From DATKZB01 sp035528235 (GTDB taxonomy: Bacteria > Planctomycetota > Phycisphaerae > FEN-1346): 15,209 nucleotides of DNA. Location of the stretch: contig DATKZB010000100.1 in NCBI GenBank assembly GCA_035528235.1, positions 1 through 15,209 of the forward strand. The letters are read 5' to 3'. Position 1 is the first letter of the stretch, and every line of letters begins with the position of its first letter. The position numbers were made by a program, and so were the translations under genes. The notes under the pieces were generated by a model that did not search any database, had not been told where the DNA came from, and worked only from the letters and a program-made list of their open reading frames with translations. This document shows positions 1 through 7,433 of the stretch, in pieces.

Positions 1-355
1 TTCTTGGGGTCAATTTCGCTCCGCCGCCACCCCCACACCGCCCCACGCCCCGCCAGCCGCGACGACCTGGGGTAAAAACGTTTTTCAAATCCCCCTATCC
101 ACCTGCCAACCCAAGACTTGCAAACACCGCAAATGGCTCGAGCCCCGCTGGGGAAGCGCCCCAGACAGCGCGCCCCCCTGGCGCGGCGTCGAATTCTGGG
201 AACGAAAACGGAGGCGGCGTTGAGGCGGCGGCTGCCCACAGACTCCGGGCAAATCTCGATTGACGCCGTCTGCCGAAGCCGCTACGCTCGCCCGGCCGTT
301 CGTAAGACCGCCCCGGACACGCACCAGCAGGCCCATGGACGCACTGGAGCCGCCG
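1..355. other. Leading non-coding stretch, no gene supported
   Basis: I find no convincing coding region here. Reading frames that enter from the right have low-complexity Arg/Pro/Ala-rich translations and are shadows of the gene that follows. The one AT-rich patch is a 12-bp palindrome, AAAAACGTTTTT (74-85), flanked by GGGG (69-72) and CCCC (91-94). A small hairpin, CTGGGG/CCCCAG with a 5-nt loop, lies at 148-164. Either could end a gene lying left of the window or belong to the leader of the next gene. No clear -35/-10 pair was found. Confidence 0.5.
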
Positions 356-1438
356 ATGGAACTCGAAGGAAAACCCGACTTCGAAAAGGCCCTCGAACGC
401 TTCGAGGCCTGGTGGCACGGCGACATCGTCGACCGGCCGCCCGTGACCGTGAACGTCCACCCCGATCGTCCGCCGCGCCTGCCCGAGTCGCGCCACGCGT
501 GCCTGCGCGATCGCTGGATGGACGTCGAGCACAACGTGGCCTGCGCCGAGGCGAACGTGGCGGCGGGCGTCTTTCTGGCCGAGACCTTCCCGCGGTACAC
601 GCCGGAACTCGGGCCGGAACTCTGCGCCACGGTCTTCGGCGGCGACCTCGAGTTTACGCCGCACTCGAGTTTCTCCATCCCCATCGCCCGCTCGTGCCGC
701 GACATCCTCCGCATGAAACCCGACCTCGACACGACCTACTGGAACACGATCCGCGCGATGACCGACCTGGGGTTGGCGCGCGGCCGGGGCAAGTGGATCA
801 CCACGATGCCCGACCTCCACACCAACGGCGACCTCGTGGCGGCGCTGCGGAACCCGCAGGACATGGCCCTCGACATGGCCGACGACCTGGAGGGCGTGCA
901 CCTGGCGTGCGACTACGTCAACGACGTCTCGTACGCCCTGATGTTCGAGGATCTGTGGAACCGCATCCACGCCGCGGGCCAGCCGTGCAGCAACTGGACG
1001 CCCACGCTGCACGGCGGCCCGCAGTACACGACCAGTTGCGATTTCATCTGCATGATTTCGCCGCAGATGTTCCAGGAGGCCGTCCTGCCCTCCATCGTCT
1101 GGGAGATGCGGTACCTGGCCCGAAACATCTTCCACCTCGACGGCCCCGGGGCCCTCCGGCACCTCGACGCCCTGCTGGCCCAGCCCCAGCTCAACGCCGT
1201 CCAGTGGATATACGGAGCGGGCCATGGACCCGCCGCCCGGTGGATCGACGTGTACAAGCGGATCCAGGCCGCCGGCAAGGGCGTCCAGTTGCTCTGCGAG
1301 GACCTGGCCGACGCCCGCGCCGTGGCCGAGCACCTGAAGCCCGAGGGCGTGTGGTTCAACCCCGGCGGCAGTTACCCGCGCGCCGAGGCCGAGGCGTTCA
1401 TCGACTGGGCGGCCCGCTGGGCGGCGGGGAAGGCGTGA
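356..1438 (+). CDS. Uroporphyrinogen decarboxylase (URO-D)-fold family protein
   Basis: The 360-residue product has the general shape of the URO-D/corrinoid methyltransferase superfamily, a TIM-barrel fold. Typical parts are the stretch around NIFHLDGPGALRHLD (residues 257-271) followed by QWIYGAG (283-289), and the final strand GVQLLCED (309-316). The N-terminal RQAGRY-type motif of true haem-pathway HemE is not seen, so this is not the haem enzyme. Such stand-alone members are often annotated as methyltransferases or putative glycan or aromatic metabolism proteins in Planctomycetota; the substrate is unknown. In methyltransferase members a zinc site uses His-x-Cys plus a later Cys; here the first element reads His260-Leu-Asp262 and only Cys314 is a candidate for the second. 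The ATG at 356 is chosen because GGAG (346-349) sits 6 nt upstream. An in-frame ATG at 335 and TTG at 260 give less conserved-looking N-terminal extensions. The gene is monocistronic. Confidence 0.8.
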   Translation: MELEGKPDFEKALERFEAWWHGDIVDRPPVTVNVHPDRPPRLPESRHACLRDRWMDVEHNVACAEANVAAGVFLAETFPRYTPELGPELCATVFGGDLEFTPHSSFSIPIARSCRDILRMKPDLDTTYWNTIRAMTDLGLARGRGKWITTMPDLHTNGDLVAALRNPQDMALDMADDLEGVHLACDYVNDVSYALMFEDLWNRIHAAGQPCSNWTPTLHGGPQYTTSCDFICMISPQMFQEAVLPSIVWEMRYLARNIFHLDGPGALRHLDALLAQPQLNAVQWIYGAGHGPAARWIDVYKRIQAAGKGVQLLCEDLADARAVAEHLKPEGVWFNPGGSYPRAEAEAFIDWAARWAAGKA

Positions 1439-1440
1439 CT

Positions 1441-1484
1441 CCTCGGGCACCAAGGGCCTGGGTCGCCGCGGTGCTATGCCGAGG
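1441..1484. terminator. Candidate hairpin terminator between convergent genes
   Basis: CCTCGG (1441-1446) pairs with CCGAGG (1479-1484), and the adjoining GCACC (1447-1451) pairs with GGTGC (1470-1474). This makes an 11-bp stem with a 4-nt bulge (1475-1478) and an 18-nt loop. It begins 2 nt after the stop of the URO-D-fold gene and lies 25 nt past the stop of the HEPN gene on the other strand, so it could serve both. There is no U-tract, so intrinsic termination is only a possibility. Confidence 0.35.
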
Positions 1485-1509
1485 GAAGGATTGACCGCCC
1501 TGGTTCACG

Positions 1510-1893
1510 TCACGGAAGCAGTCCGCCACTGGCCTCTTTCGTTGCCCGGACAATACTCGCCGCCTTGGCGATGGCTTGGCGTGCCTCGTCGGCTCGGACG
1601 CGCACTCCTTGGCCGTAGTCGCCCGTCTGGCGCAGCCGCATCAGCCACGAGTACGCCTGGCCCAAGTCTTCACCCCAACGGCCGGCCCGGACAAGGTCCC
1701 GGTGCACGGCCGCTGCCACCGACGTGTGTTTCGTGAACGTCGTTCCCTCAAGGGCAAATAGTGCACTGACCGCATAGAAGGCGGCGTAGTATGCCCGAGA
1801 AGCGGCGCCGTCGGCATCGATGTCAACCAGGATCTTCGCCGCCTCCAGGGCTTTCAGGGCCCGGTCCCAGAGCGCCGTCGCTTCAGGGCTCAT
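1510..1893 (-). CDS. HEPN domain protein, partner of the MNT nucleotidyltransferase
   Basis: The 127-residue all-helical protein matches the small HEPN family (Pfam PF05168-like). SRAYYAAFYAVSALF (residues 32-46) is the hallmark first helix pair, followed by FTKHTSV (53-59), then LMRLRQTGDYG (84-94) and a final helix with DEARQAI (102-108). HEPN proteins paired with MNT proteins are often toxin-antitoxin or RNA/nucleotide-binding modules. Many toxic HEPN proteins use an R-x(4-6)-H RNase motif. Here the only histidines are His56 and His64 and neither lies in that spacing after an Arg; the usual YYAMFHA His position is Tyr40. RNase activity therefore cannot be assumed. The ATG at 1893 overlaps the stop of the upstream nucleotidyltransferase as ATGA, with GAGGGGGT 6 nt upstream. 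A longer in-frame extension upstream of this ATG overlaps the partner gene and is rejected. Confidence 0.85.
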   Translation of the reverse strand: MSPEATALWDRALKALEAAKILVDIDADGAASRAYYAAFYAVSALFALEGTTFTKHTSVAAAVHRDLVRAGRWGEDLGQAYSWLMRLRQTGDYGQGVRVRADEARQAIAKAASIVRATKEASGGLLP

Positions 1894-2204
1894 AGGAGTA
1901 CCCCCTCGCGATGCGCGCGACGGAAGATGGAGAACTCTTGGGCCTCGTACGCCTTCACGTCTGCCGGCCACGCGTCAATCAGGCGGTCGGTCTCGAGTTG
2001 AAGCGGATACAGCGCCCGGATGACCGTCTCCAGGTCCTTGCCGAACGCCACCGGTCCCTCCAGCAGCACGATCAGGTCGACGTCGCTGTCCGCTGCCGCT
2101 TCCTCCCGGGCCTCGGAACCGTACAGGATCAGTCCCCGAAAGCGACCTGGGAAAGCCTCCGCCAGTCGCTCTCGCGTGCGACGCAGCATTTCGTCTAACG
2201 GCAT
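1890..2204 (-). CDS. MNT-type minimal nucleotidyltransferase
   Basis: This 104-residue protein carries the minimal nucleotidyltransferase signature. YGSEAR (residues 28-33) is followed by SDVDLIV (40-46), spaced exactly as GS-x10-D-x-D (Gly29, Ser30, Asp41, Asp43). Members paired with HEPN proteins can transfer AMP or another nucleotide to the partner and so neutralise it; in the known MntA-HepT system the target is a Tyr in the HEPN protein. The intact catalytic residues suggest an active enzyme. A further acidic residue for metal binding may be Asp73 or Glu71, in LETDRLID. The start at 2204 has the Shine-Dalgarno-like AGGTGGGAG 7 nt upstream. It is the first gene of a two-gene unit and overlaps the HEPN start by 4 bp, implying translational coupling. 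Whether the pair is a toxin-antitoxin system is an inference. Confidence 0.88.
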   Translation of the reverse strand: MPLDEMLRRTRERLAEAFPGRFRGLILYGSEAREEAAADSDVDLIVLLEGPVAFGKDLETVIRALYPLQLETDRLIDAWPADVKAYEAQEFSIFRRAHREGVLL

Positions 2205-2335
2205 GGCAGGGCTCCCACCTACGTTTCAACCCGCGGCACATTATTATGTCGGTTGCGGCACCCCGCGCCTATACCAAAACGGGCCGCCGAAGAACTCTCG
2301 CAAACCTCGTCCCCCGGTGATACCATCCCCGCCTC
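2205..2335. promoter_or_regulatory. Divergent spacer between the MNT/HEPN pair and waaA-proB
   Basis: Both flanking units start outward from this 131-bp spacer, so promoters for each must lie here or within the opposite coding sequence. The AT-rich centre holds a minus-strand -10-like CATAAT (2248 to 2243) and a plus-strand TATACC (2270-2275). Neither has a convincing -35 at 16-18 bp. ACATTATTATGT (2239-2250) is nearly palindromic and could be an operator, but this is weak. No ribosome-binding site is evident before waaA. Confidence 0.3.
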
Positions 2336-3685
2336 ATGAAACCCCGGCCGCCCAACCCGATATGGCCTCTTCTGGTCAACGCGGCCTACGCGGCGGCGGC
2401 GCTCGTGGGATGGCCGTACTATCTCTACCTTCTGGCGACGCGCCAGAAGTACCGCGCGGGCCTCGGCGAACGCTGGGGACGCGTGCCCCGGCTTAAGACG
2501 GGTCTGGCGCCGCGCTTCTGGGTCCACTGCATCAGTGTGGGCGAGGTCGAGGCCGCACGCACGTTCATCCCGGCCCTGGCCAAGGCGTACCCGGCGGCCG
2601 ACATTGTCGTCTCGACCACCACCCAGACCGGCCGCCGGCGGGCCCGGGAACGGTTTCCCGACCTGGTGGTCTTCCACTTTCCGCTCGACCTCTGGCCGTG
2701 CGTCCGGCGGGCGCTTGGGCGCATCAAACCGTCGGCGGTCATCCAGGTCGAATCGGAATGGTGGCCGAACTTCTTCTTCGCGGCCGCGCGCAGGCGCATC
2801 CCGGTCGTGTGCGTCAACGTCCGCATCACCGAGCGCGGGGCCCGGGGTTACCGCCGCATCCGGCCCATCATGCGGGCCGTCTTCAACACCTGCCGCGCCA
2901 TCGGCGTCCAGGCCGAGGTCTACCGCCGGCGTCTCGAGGCCCTGGGCGCGGACACCGACCGCGTCCGCGTGACCGGCCAGATGAAACACGACGGCGTGGT
3001 CTTTGCCGACACGGTCGCGGGCGTCGAGGACCTGGCCCGCGACATGAAAATCGAGCCCGGCGAGCGCGTCCTCGTGGCCGGCAGCATCGGCCCCGGCGAG
3101 GAGGAGATGTTGCTCCAGGCGTACCAGCAGGTCCGCCGCCTGTACCCCCGGCTGCGGCTCGTCCTGGTGCCGCGCCGGCCCGAGAACTTCGACGCCGCGG
3201 CCCAGGCCGTCGTGGCGGCGGGGCTGGGTGTCGTCCGCCGCTCGCGCACCACCGTCTGGGAAGGGTCCAAACGCCTGCCCCCCGTCATCCTGGGCGACAC
3301 GATGGGCGAACTCATGAAATGGTACGCCCTGGCCGACGTCGTGTTCGTCGGCCGCAGCCTGGTGCCCATCGGCGGGTCGAACCCCATGGAACCGGGGTCG
3401 CTCGGCAAGCCGCTCGTGTGGGGCCCGCACATGTTCAACTTCCCCGTTGAGGCCCCTGCCCTGGTCGAGGCGGGCGCGGCCTGCCAGGTGTCCACGGCCC
3501 AGGAACTGGCCGACACGGTGGCCGATCTCTTGACGCGCCCCGACCGGCGCCGTCAAATGGGTGACGCTGCACGCGAGACCATCCGCCGGATGCAGGGCGC
3601 CACCGCCCGTAGCGTCGACCTGGTCCGCCGGGTCCTGGCCGAGGCGTCCGTCGGTCCAGGCGCCGGCCCCGAGGAAACGCGATGA
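2336..3685 (+). CDS. waaA: 3-deoxy-D-manno-octulosonic acid (Kdo) transferase
   Basis: WaaA (KdtA) transfers Kdo from CMP-Kdo to the lipid A precursor at the inner face of the cytoplasmic membrane. The 449-residue length is slightly above the usual 420-430, partly from a tail after residue 435. Visible are a hydrophobic N-terminal anchor (about residues 10-33), then HCISVGEVEAA (64-74) holding the catalytic-base Glu70. STTTQTG (93-99) follows, then ESEWWPN (139-145). The C-terminal GT-B domain starts with VLVAGS (245-250) and includes LGDTMGEL (319-326), WYALADVVFVGRS (329-341) and IGGSNPMEP (345-353). How many Kdo residues it adds cannot be read from sequence. The ATG at 2336 lacks a good Shine-Dalgarno but sits exactly where the family N-terminus is expected. 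It overlaps proB by ATGA. Its presence supports a Kdo-containing outer membrane. Confidence 0.95.
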   Translation: MKPRPPNPIWPLLVNAAYAAAALVGWPYYLYLLATRQKYRAGLGERWGRVPRLKTGLAPRFWVHCISVGEVEAARTFIPALAKAYPAADIVVSTTTQTGRRRARERFPDLVVFHFPLDLWPCVRRALGRIKPSAVIQVESEWWPNFFFAAARRRIPVVCVNVRITERGARGYRRIRPIMRAVFNTCRAIGVQAEVYRRRLEALGADTDRVRVTGQMKHDGVVFADTVAGVEDLARDMKIEPGERVLVAGSIGPGEEEMLLQAYQQVRRLYPRLRLVLVPRRPENFDAAAQAVVAAGLGVVRRSRTTVWEGSKRLPPVILGDTMGELMKWYALADVVFVGRSLVPIGGSNPMEPGSLGKPLVWGPHMFNFPVEAPALVEAGAACQVSTAQELADTVADLLTRPDRRRQMGDAARETIRRMQGATARSVDLVRRVLAEASVGPGAGPEETR

Positions 3686-4800
3686 GCCGCCAGCAACGCC
3701 AGGAACTCATGGGCCGCGTCCGCAGCGTCGTGGTCAAACTGGGCAGCAACGTGCTGGCCGGCGACGATGGCCTGCTGGACGAGGCCCAGATTCGCCGCAT
3801 CGCCGACCAGGTTGTGGCCCTGGAGGACCGCGGCCTGCGGGTCGTCATCGTCTCCAGCGGCGCCATTGCCGCCGGCATCGGCGAGCTGGACCTCGACGGC
3901 CGGCCCGATGCCCTGCCCCAACTCCAGGCCTGCGCCTCGGTCGGCCAGTCGAAACTCATGAGGATGTTCGACGAGGCCCTCCGCCCGCACGGCCGCCACG
4001 CCGCCCAGATCCTGCTGGTCCGCGACGACGTGGAGGATCGGACCCGCTACCTCAACATCCGCAACTGCATCGCCGCGCTCCAGCAGTACGGCGCCGTGCC
4101 CGTGGTCAACGAGAACGACACCGTCAGTGTCGACGAAATCCGCTTCGGCGAGAACGACCTCCTGGCCGCCATGGTCACGAACCTGCTGCGAGCCGACCTC
4201 CTGGTCCTCCTGACGACCGTCGACGGCGTCTTCCGCGACGCCGCACGGACGGACCGCTTCGACGTGGTCGACGACATGGCCGAGGTGAAGGCCGCGGCCG
4301 ACCCGACCCGTTCGTCGCTGGGCACGGGCGGCATGCCCACGAAACTCGAGGCCGCCGGCATGGTGGTGGCCGCAGGCGAAATGGCCGCCATCGCCGACGG
4401 CCGCCGGCCCGACGTCCTGACGGACCTCGTGTCGGGCGAACCCGTCGGCACCCTGTTCGTCCCGAAGGCCCAGAAGATGAAGGCCCGCGACCGGTGGATC
4501 GGCCTGACACGCCGGCCCCGCGGAACCATTCGCATCGATGCCGGCGCTGCCAAGGCCGTCCGGGCCCGCAAGAGCCTGCTGGCCTCGGGCATCTCGGCCA
4601 TCGAGGGCGACTTCGCCCAGGGCGACGTCGTCGCCATCGTCGGCCCCGACGGCAAGACCGTGGCCCAGGGTCTGGTGAACTACGGCGCCGCGGACCTCGG
4701 GAAGATCAAGGGCCTCAAGTCCAGCCGGTTCGCCGCGGTCCTCGGCGAGAAGACCTACGACGAGGTCATCCATGCCGACAACCTCGTCCTGACGGTCTGA
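3682..4800 (+). CDS. proB: Glutamate 5-kinase
   Basis: ProB phosphorylates L-glutamate with ATP, the first step of proline biosynthesis, in the cytosol. The 372-residue protein has the full two-domain form. The amino-acid kinase domain shows VVVKLGSNVL (residues 16-25, Lys19), VSSGAI (57-62), VNENDTVS (142-149), GENDLL (156-161) and GTGGMPTK (214-221). A PUA domain follows at about 283-360. NENDTVS is the glutamate/Mg region, and feedback inhibition by proline is expected from the family. ATG 3682 overlaps the waaA stop by 4 bp and has GAGGA (3671-3675) 6 nt upstream, so translation is coupled to waaA. ProA, often the neighbour, is absent from this window. Confidence 0.97.
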   Translation: MSRQQRQELMGRVRSVVVKLGSNVLAGDDGLLDEAQIRRIADQVVALEDRGLRVVIVSSGAIAAGIGELDLDGRPDALPQLQACASVGQSKLMRMFDEALRPHGRHAAQILLVRDDVEDRTRYLNIRNCIAALQQYGAVPVVNENDTVSVDEIRFGENDLLAAMVTNLLRADLLVLLTTVDGVFRDAARTDRFDVVDDMAEVKAAADPTRSSLGTGGMPTKLEAAGMVVAAGEMAAIADGRRPDVLTDLVSGEPVGTLFVPKAQKMKARDRWIGLTRRPRGTIRIDAGAAKAVRARKSLLASGISAIEGDFAQGDVVAIVGPDGKTVAQGLVNYGAADLGKIKGLKSSRFAAVLGEKTYDEVIHADNLVLTV

Positions 4801-4824
4801 ACTTGCTCCCGCCGGAACTCTATT

Positions 4825-4854
4825 TGCGCGGCGGGTCCCCGTACCCGCCGCGCA
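4825..4854. terminator. Perfect 12-bp hairpin between convergent proB and comEC
   Basis: TGCGCGGCGGGT (4825-4836) pairs perfectly with ACCCGCCGCGCA (4843-4854) around a 6-nt loop. It sits 24 nt past the proB stop and 18 nt past the comEC stop on the opposite strand. The symmetric position suggests a shared bidirectional terminator. Neither strand has a U-tract after the stem, so it may instead block read-through, protect 3' ends or act together with Rho. Confidence 0.6.
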
Positions 4855-4872
4855 GAACGTCGGCCGGCCCGA

Positions 4873-7425
4873 TCACTCCGCCGGCGTTGCCCCCGTCACC
4901 GCCTGGACGCCGCCGCGGAAGGTTGACGCGCGCACGCCGCCGAGACCCAGGTCAACCGTGACGGCACCCGAGCGACCCGTATGGAGGCATGTTATACCGT
5001 ATTGCTTCAGCCACGGCGGCACGGGCGGAGGTCTGCGTTGCGAGGCCGCCGAGATGACGAGCGTGGTGGCCCCCGTGTGGCGCGCCAGGTCGCCGACGGC
5101 CTCCTCGGCGTGACCGTGATGCGGCCAGAGCATGGCGTCGGCCCTGAGGTGCGGCTCGGCGGCGATGAGCCCGGCGATGGCCGCCGGCTCGACGTCGCCC
5201 GTCAGCAGCAGCCGCCGGCCTCGGTCCTCCATCACCAAGACCAGCGACCCGTCGTTCACCTCGTCGGTCATCGACTCTTGGCCGCGCGGCCACACGCCCC
5301 GCACGTCGACGCCGCCGGTGCCGGCCAACCGGTCGCCGGCGCCGAACAACTCGACGGCCACGCCTCGTGCCAGCAGCGCCAGGATCACGTTGTCGTCAAC
5401 CGTGAGCCGCTTCCTGAGGAACGTCGGCGGCACCCAGACACGCTGCACGCCGAAACGGTCGATCAGCGGCAGGATGTCCTTGAAATGGTCGAAGTGGGCG
5501 TGGCTGATGAAGATGGCGTCGACCCGCTCGATGCCGCGCGACCAAAGCGCCGGCGCGGTGACGATCTCGGCCGCACGGGCCAGCGACAGCGCCGAGCCGG
5601 CATCGTACAGGATGGTCCGCCCGTTCGGGAACTCCACGAGGGTCGTGTTGCCGCTACCGACCGGCAGGAACGTGGCGCGCAGCGCGGCCGGCGCGCGGTG
5701 CCCGCCGGTCCAGAGAAAGACCGCCGCGGCCGCCAGCGCCGCCATGGCCAGCCTCCGCCGCGAGATGCCCAGACGTGCGCGCCAAACCCATGACGCCATG
5801 AGGCCATACGCCACCACAAGCCACACGCCGGAGAACTCGGCGATGTAGAAGTGCCCGCCCGGCACGCGCGCCAGGGCCCCCGTGACGCCGACGATGGCCC
5901 GGGCCATGCCGTCGGGCACCGCGGCCACGAGGTCCGAGAGCCACGGCACCGCCCCGCCCACGGCCACCAGGGCCATGCTGCCCGCCACCAGGACGAAGAC
6001 CAGCGGCGCCAACAGCACGCTGCCGACCGGGGCAAGCCAGCTGACCAGGTGAAAGCGGTAGGCCACCAGGGGCACCGAGACCAGCGCTGCCGCCACCGAC
6101 AGCGCCGCCGTCTGACGCAGGTACTGGCCTGCCGAGAACCGGCCGAACTCCAGCGGGAACGCCAGCGGCTCCTCCTCGCGCCGGCGGCGGAAGACCGTCG
6201 TCTCGACCTTCTCCAGCAGCCAGAACATGCCCACGACGACCGCGAACGAGAGTTGAAACGACGTCGTAAAGAGGTCGCCCGGCCGGATGAGCAGAATGAG
6301 CAGGACCGAGGCCGCCACCGAGTTCAGGAGTATCCGCTCCCGCCCGAGCACCCAGGCCAGGCACATGACGCCAATCAGAATGGCCGCCCGAACGACCGGC
6401 GGCGCCAGGTCGGTCATCAGCGCGTACGCCAAAACGACCGCCGCCACCAAGACCGCCGTGGGTCGCGGCCCAAGCCCAATCAGCCGCGTTGCCAGAAGCA
6501 CCACCGCCGCTGCCAACCCCACGCTGAACCCCGACACGGCCAGGAAGTGGGCCGTGCCCGTGACGACGAACGACCGCTCGATGTCCTGGGCGTCAATCTC
6601 GCCCGTCTCGAATCGCAGCAGGTCGCGCCGGCCGAGGACGATGGCCGCGGCCACGCGCCGGCCTTCGGGGCTGCGGATGCTCTTGAAACGCTGCTCGGCC
6701 CACCGCCCCATCGCGCCCACGAGCCACCGCAAGCGGTCGGCGCCCGGCTCGACGATGCGAATGGCCTCCCAGTGGTCCGTGTAGAGGCAGGCGCGGACGC
6801 CCTGCCGGCGCAGATACGTCGGCATGTCGAACCCACCGGGGGCCGCCGGCTCCATCGGCCGCGCCAGCCGACCCCGGACCTGCACGCGGTCGCCCAGGTT
6901 CGGCACGCCCGCGCCGTCCTTGGGCAAAGCGCAGCGGACGCTCGTGTACGCCCGGCCGCACGCGGGCACCCAGCGGCCCTCGATCTGGGCGCGGGAGCAG
7001 TCGATGGTGAGCCGGTTGCGGTCAAAGCCAGGGGCATCTGGCAGGAACACGTCGGACGGCGGTGGCGCCTGGCGTACCGGGCGCACCACAACGCCCTCGA
7101 TCACGACGAGGCGCATGCCGTCGGCCACGAGGCGCCCCACGTCGTCGGGCGCCGGGTCGGTGCTCGACCGATACCGTGCCGCGCCCGCCGCCACCACCAG
7201 GACCATCAGTGGAACCAGCAGGCGGTGGTCGCCGACGCCGCGATAGTAGCAGACGGCCCACGCCCCGGCGGCCGCCAGGGCCACGGCGCACCAGAGGCCC
7301 ATGCCGCCGCCCAGGAACTCGGCCAGCAGGATACCCGCCACAAACGCCATCGCCGCGGCGACCAGCGGCTGATACCGCCGGACGCCTCGCGCGCGGCCCG
7401 GGACGTGCGCAATCGGTTCGATCAC
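4873..7425 (-). CDS. comEC: ComEC/Rec2-family DNA internalisation channel
   Basis: ComEC is the inner-membrane channel that takes single-stranded DNA into the cytoplasm during natural transformation. This 850-residue protein has all three expected parts. First come N-terminal membrane helices (about 18-63 and 68-83) with an OB-like soluble region (about 105-225). Next is the competence core, marked by TGTAHFLAVSGFSVGL (289-304), with further helices up to about 565. Last is a C-terminal metallo-beta-lactamase domain (about 580-835). That domain keeps HAHFDH (642-647), TGDVE (742-746, Asp744) and HHGH (769-772), so nuclease metal ligands look intact. The start is a GTG at 7425, only 8 bp after the acetyltransferase stop; no strong Shine-Dalgarno is seen, which fits translational coupling. 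It is the last gene of the minus-strand run. ComEC occurs in many bacteria not known to be transformable, so competence itself is an inference. Confidence 0.95.
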   Translation of the reverse strand: MIEPIAHVPGRARGVRRYQPLVAAAMAFVAGILLAEFLGGGMGLWCAVALAAAGAWAVCYYRGVGDHRLLVPLMVLVVAAGAARYRSSTDPAPDDVGRLVADGMRLVVIEGVVVRPVRQAPPPSDVFLPDAPGFDRNRLTIDCSRAQIEGRWVPACGRAYTSVRCALPKDGAGVPNLGDRVQVRGRLARPMEPAAPGGFDMPTYLRRQGVRACLYTDHWEAIRIVEPGADRLRWLVGAMGRWAEQRFKSIRSPEGRRVAAAIVLGRRDLLRFETGEIDAQDIERSFVVTGTAHFLAVSGFSVGLAAAVVLLATRLIGLGPRPTAVLVAAVVLAYALMTDLAPPVVRAAILIGVMCLAWVLGRERILLNSVAASVLLILLIRPGDLFTTSFQLSFAVVVGMFWLLEKVETTVFRRRREEEPLAFPLEFGRFSAGQYLRQTAALSVAAALVSVPLVAYRFHLVSWLAPVGSVLLAPLVFVLVAGSMALVAVGGAVPWLSDLVAAVPDGMARAIVGVTGALARVPGGHFYIAEFSGVWLVVAYGLMASWVWRARLGISRRRLAMAALAAAAVFLWTGGHRAPAALRATFLPVGSGNTTLVEFPNGRTILYDAGSALSLARAAEIVTAPALWSRGIERVDAIFISHAHFDHFKDILPLIDRFGVQRVWVPPTFLRKRLTVDDNVILALLARGVAVELFGAGDRLAGTGGVDVRGVWPRGQESMTDEVNDGSLVLVMEDRGRRLLLTGDVEPAAIAGLIAAEPHLRADAMLWPHHGHAEEAVGDLARHTGATTLVISAASQRRPPPVPPWLKQYGITCLHTGRSGAVTVDLGLGGVRASTFRGGVQAVTGATPAE

Positions 7426-7433
7426 GGTGCAAC

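Noticed and set aside
95..1453. Long minus-strand open frame (452 codons) antisense to the URO-D-fold gene
   Set aside because: Its translation is low-complexity Val/Gly/Arg/His-rich without any domain; it is a by-product of high GC at third positions.
118..1494. Long plus-strand frame overlapping the URO-D-fold gene
   Set aside because: Arg/Pro/Ala-rich shadow frame; the other plus frame has clear family motifs and a ribosome-binding site.
2219..4773. Two long minus-strand frames antisense to waaA and proB
   Set aside because: Both real genes have full motifs on the plus strand; the antisense translations resemble no family.
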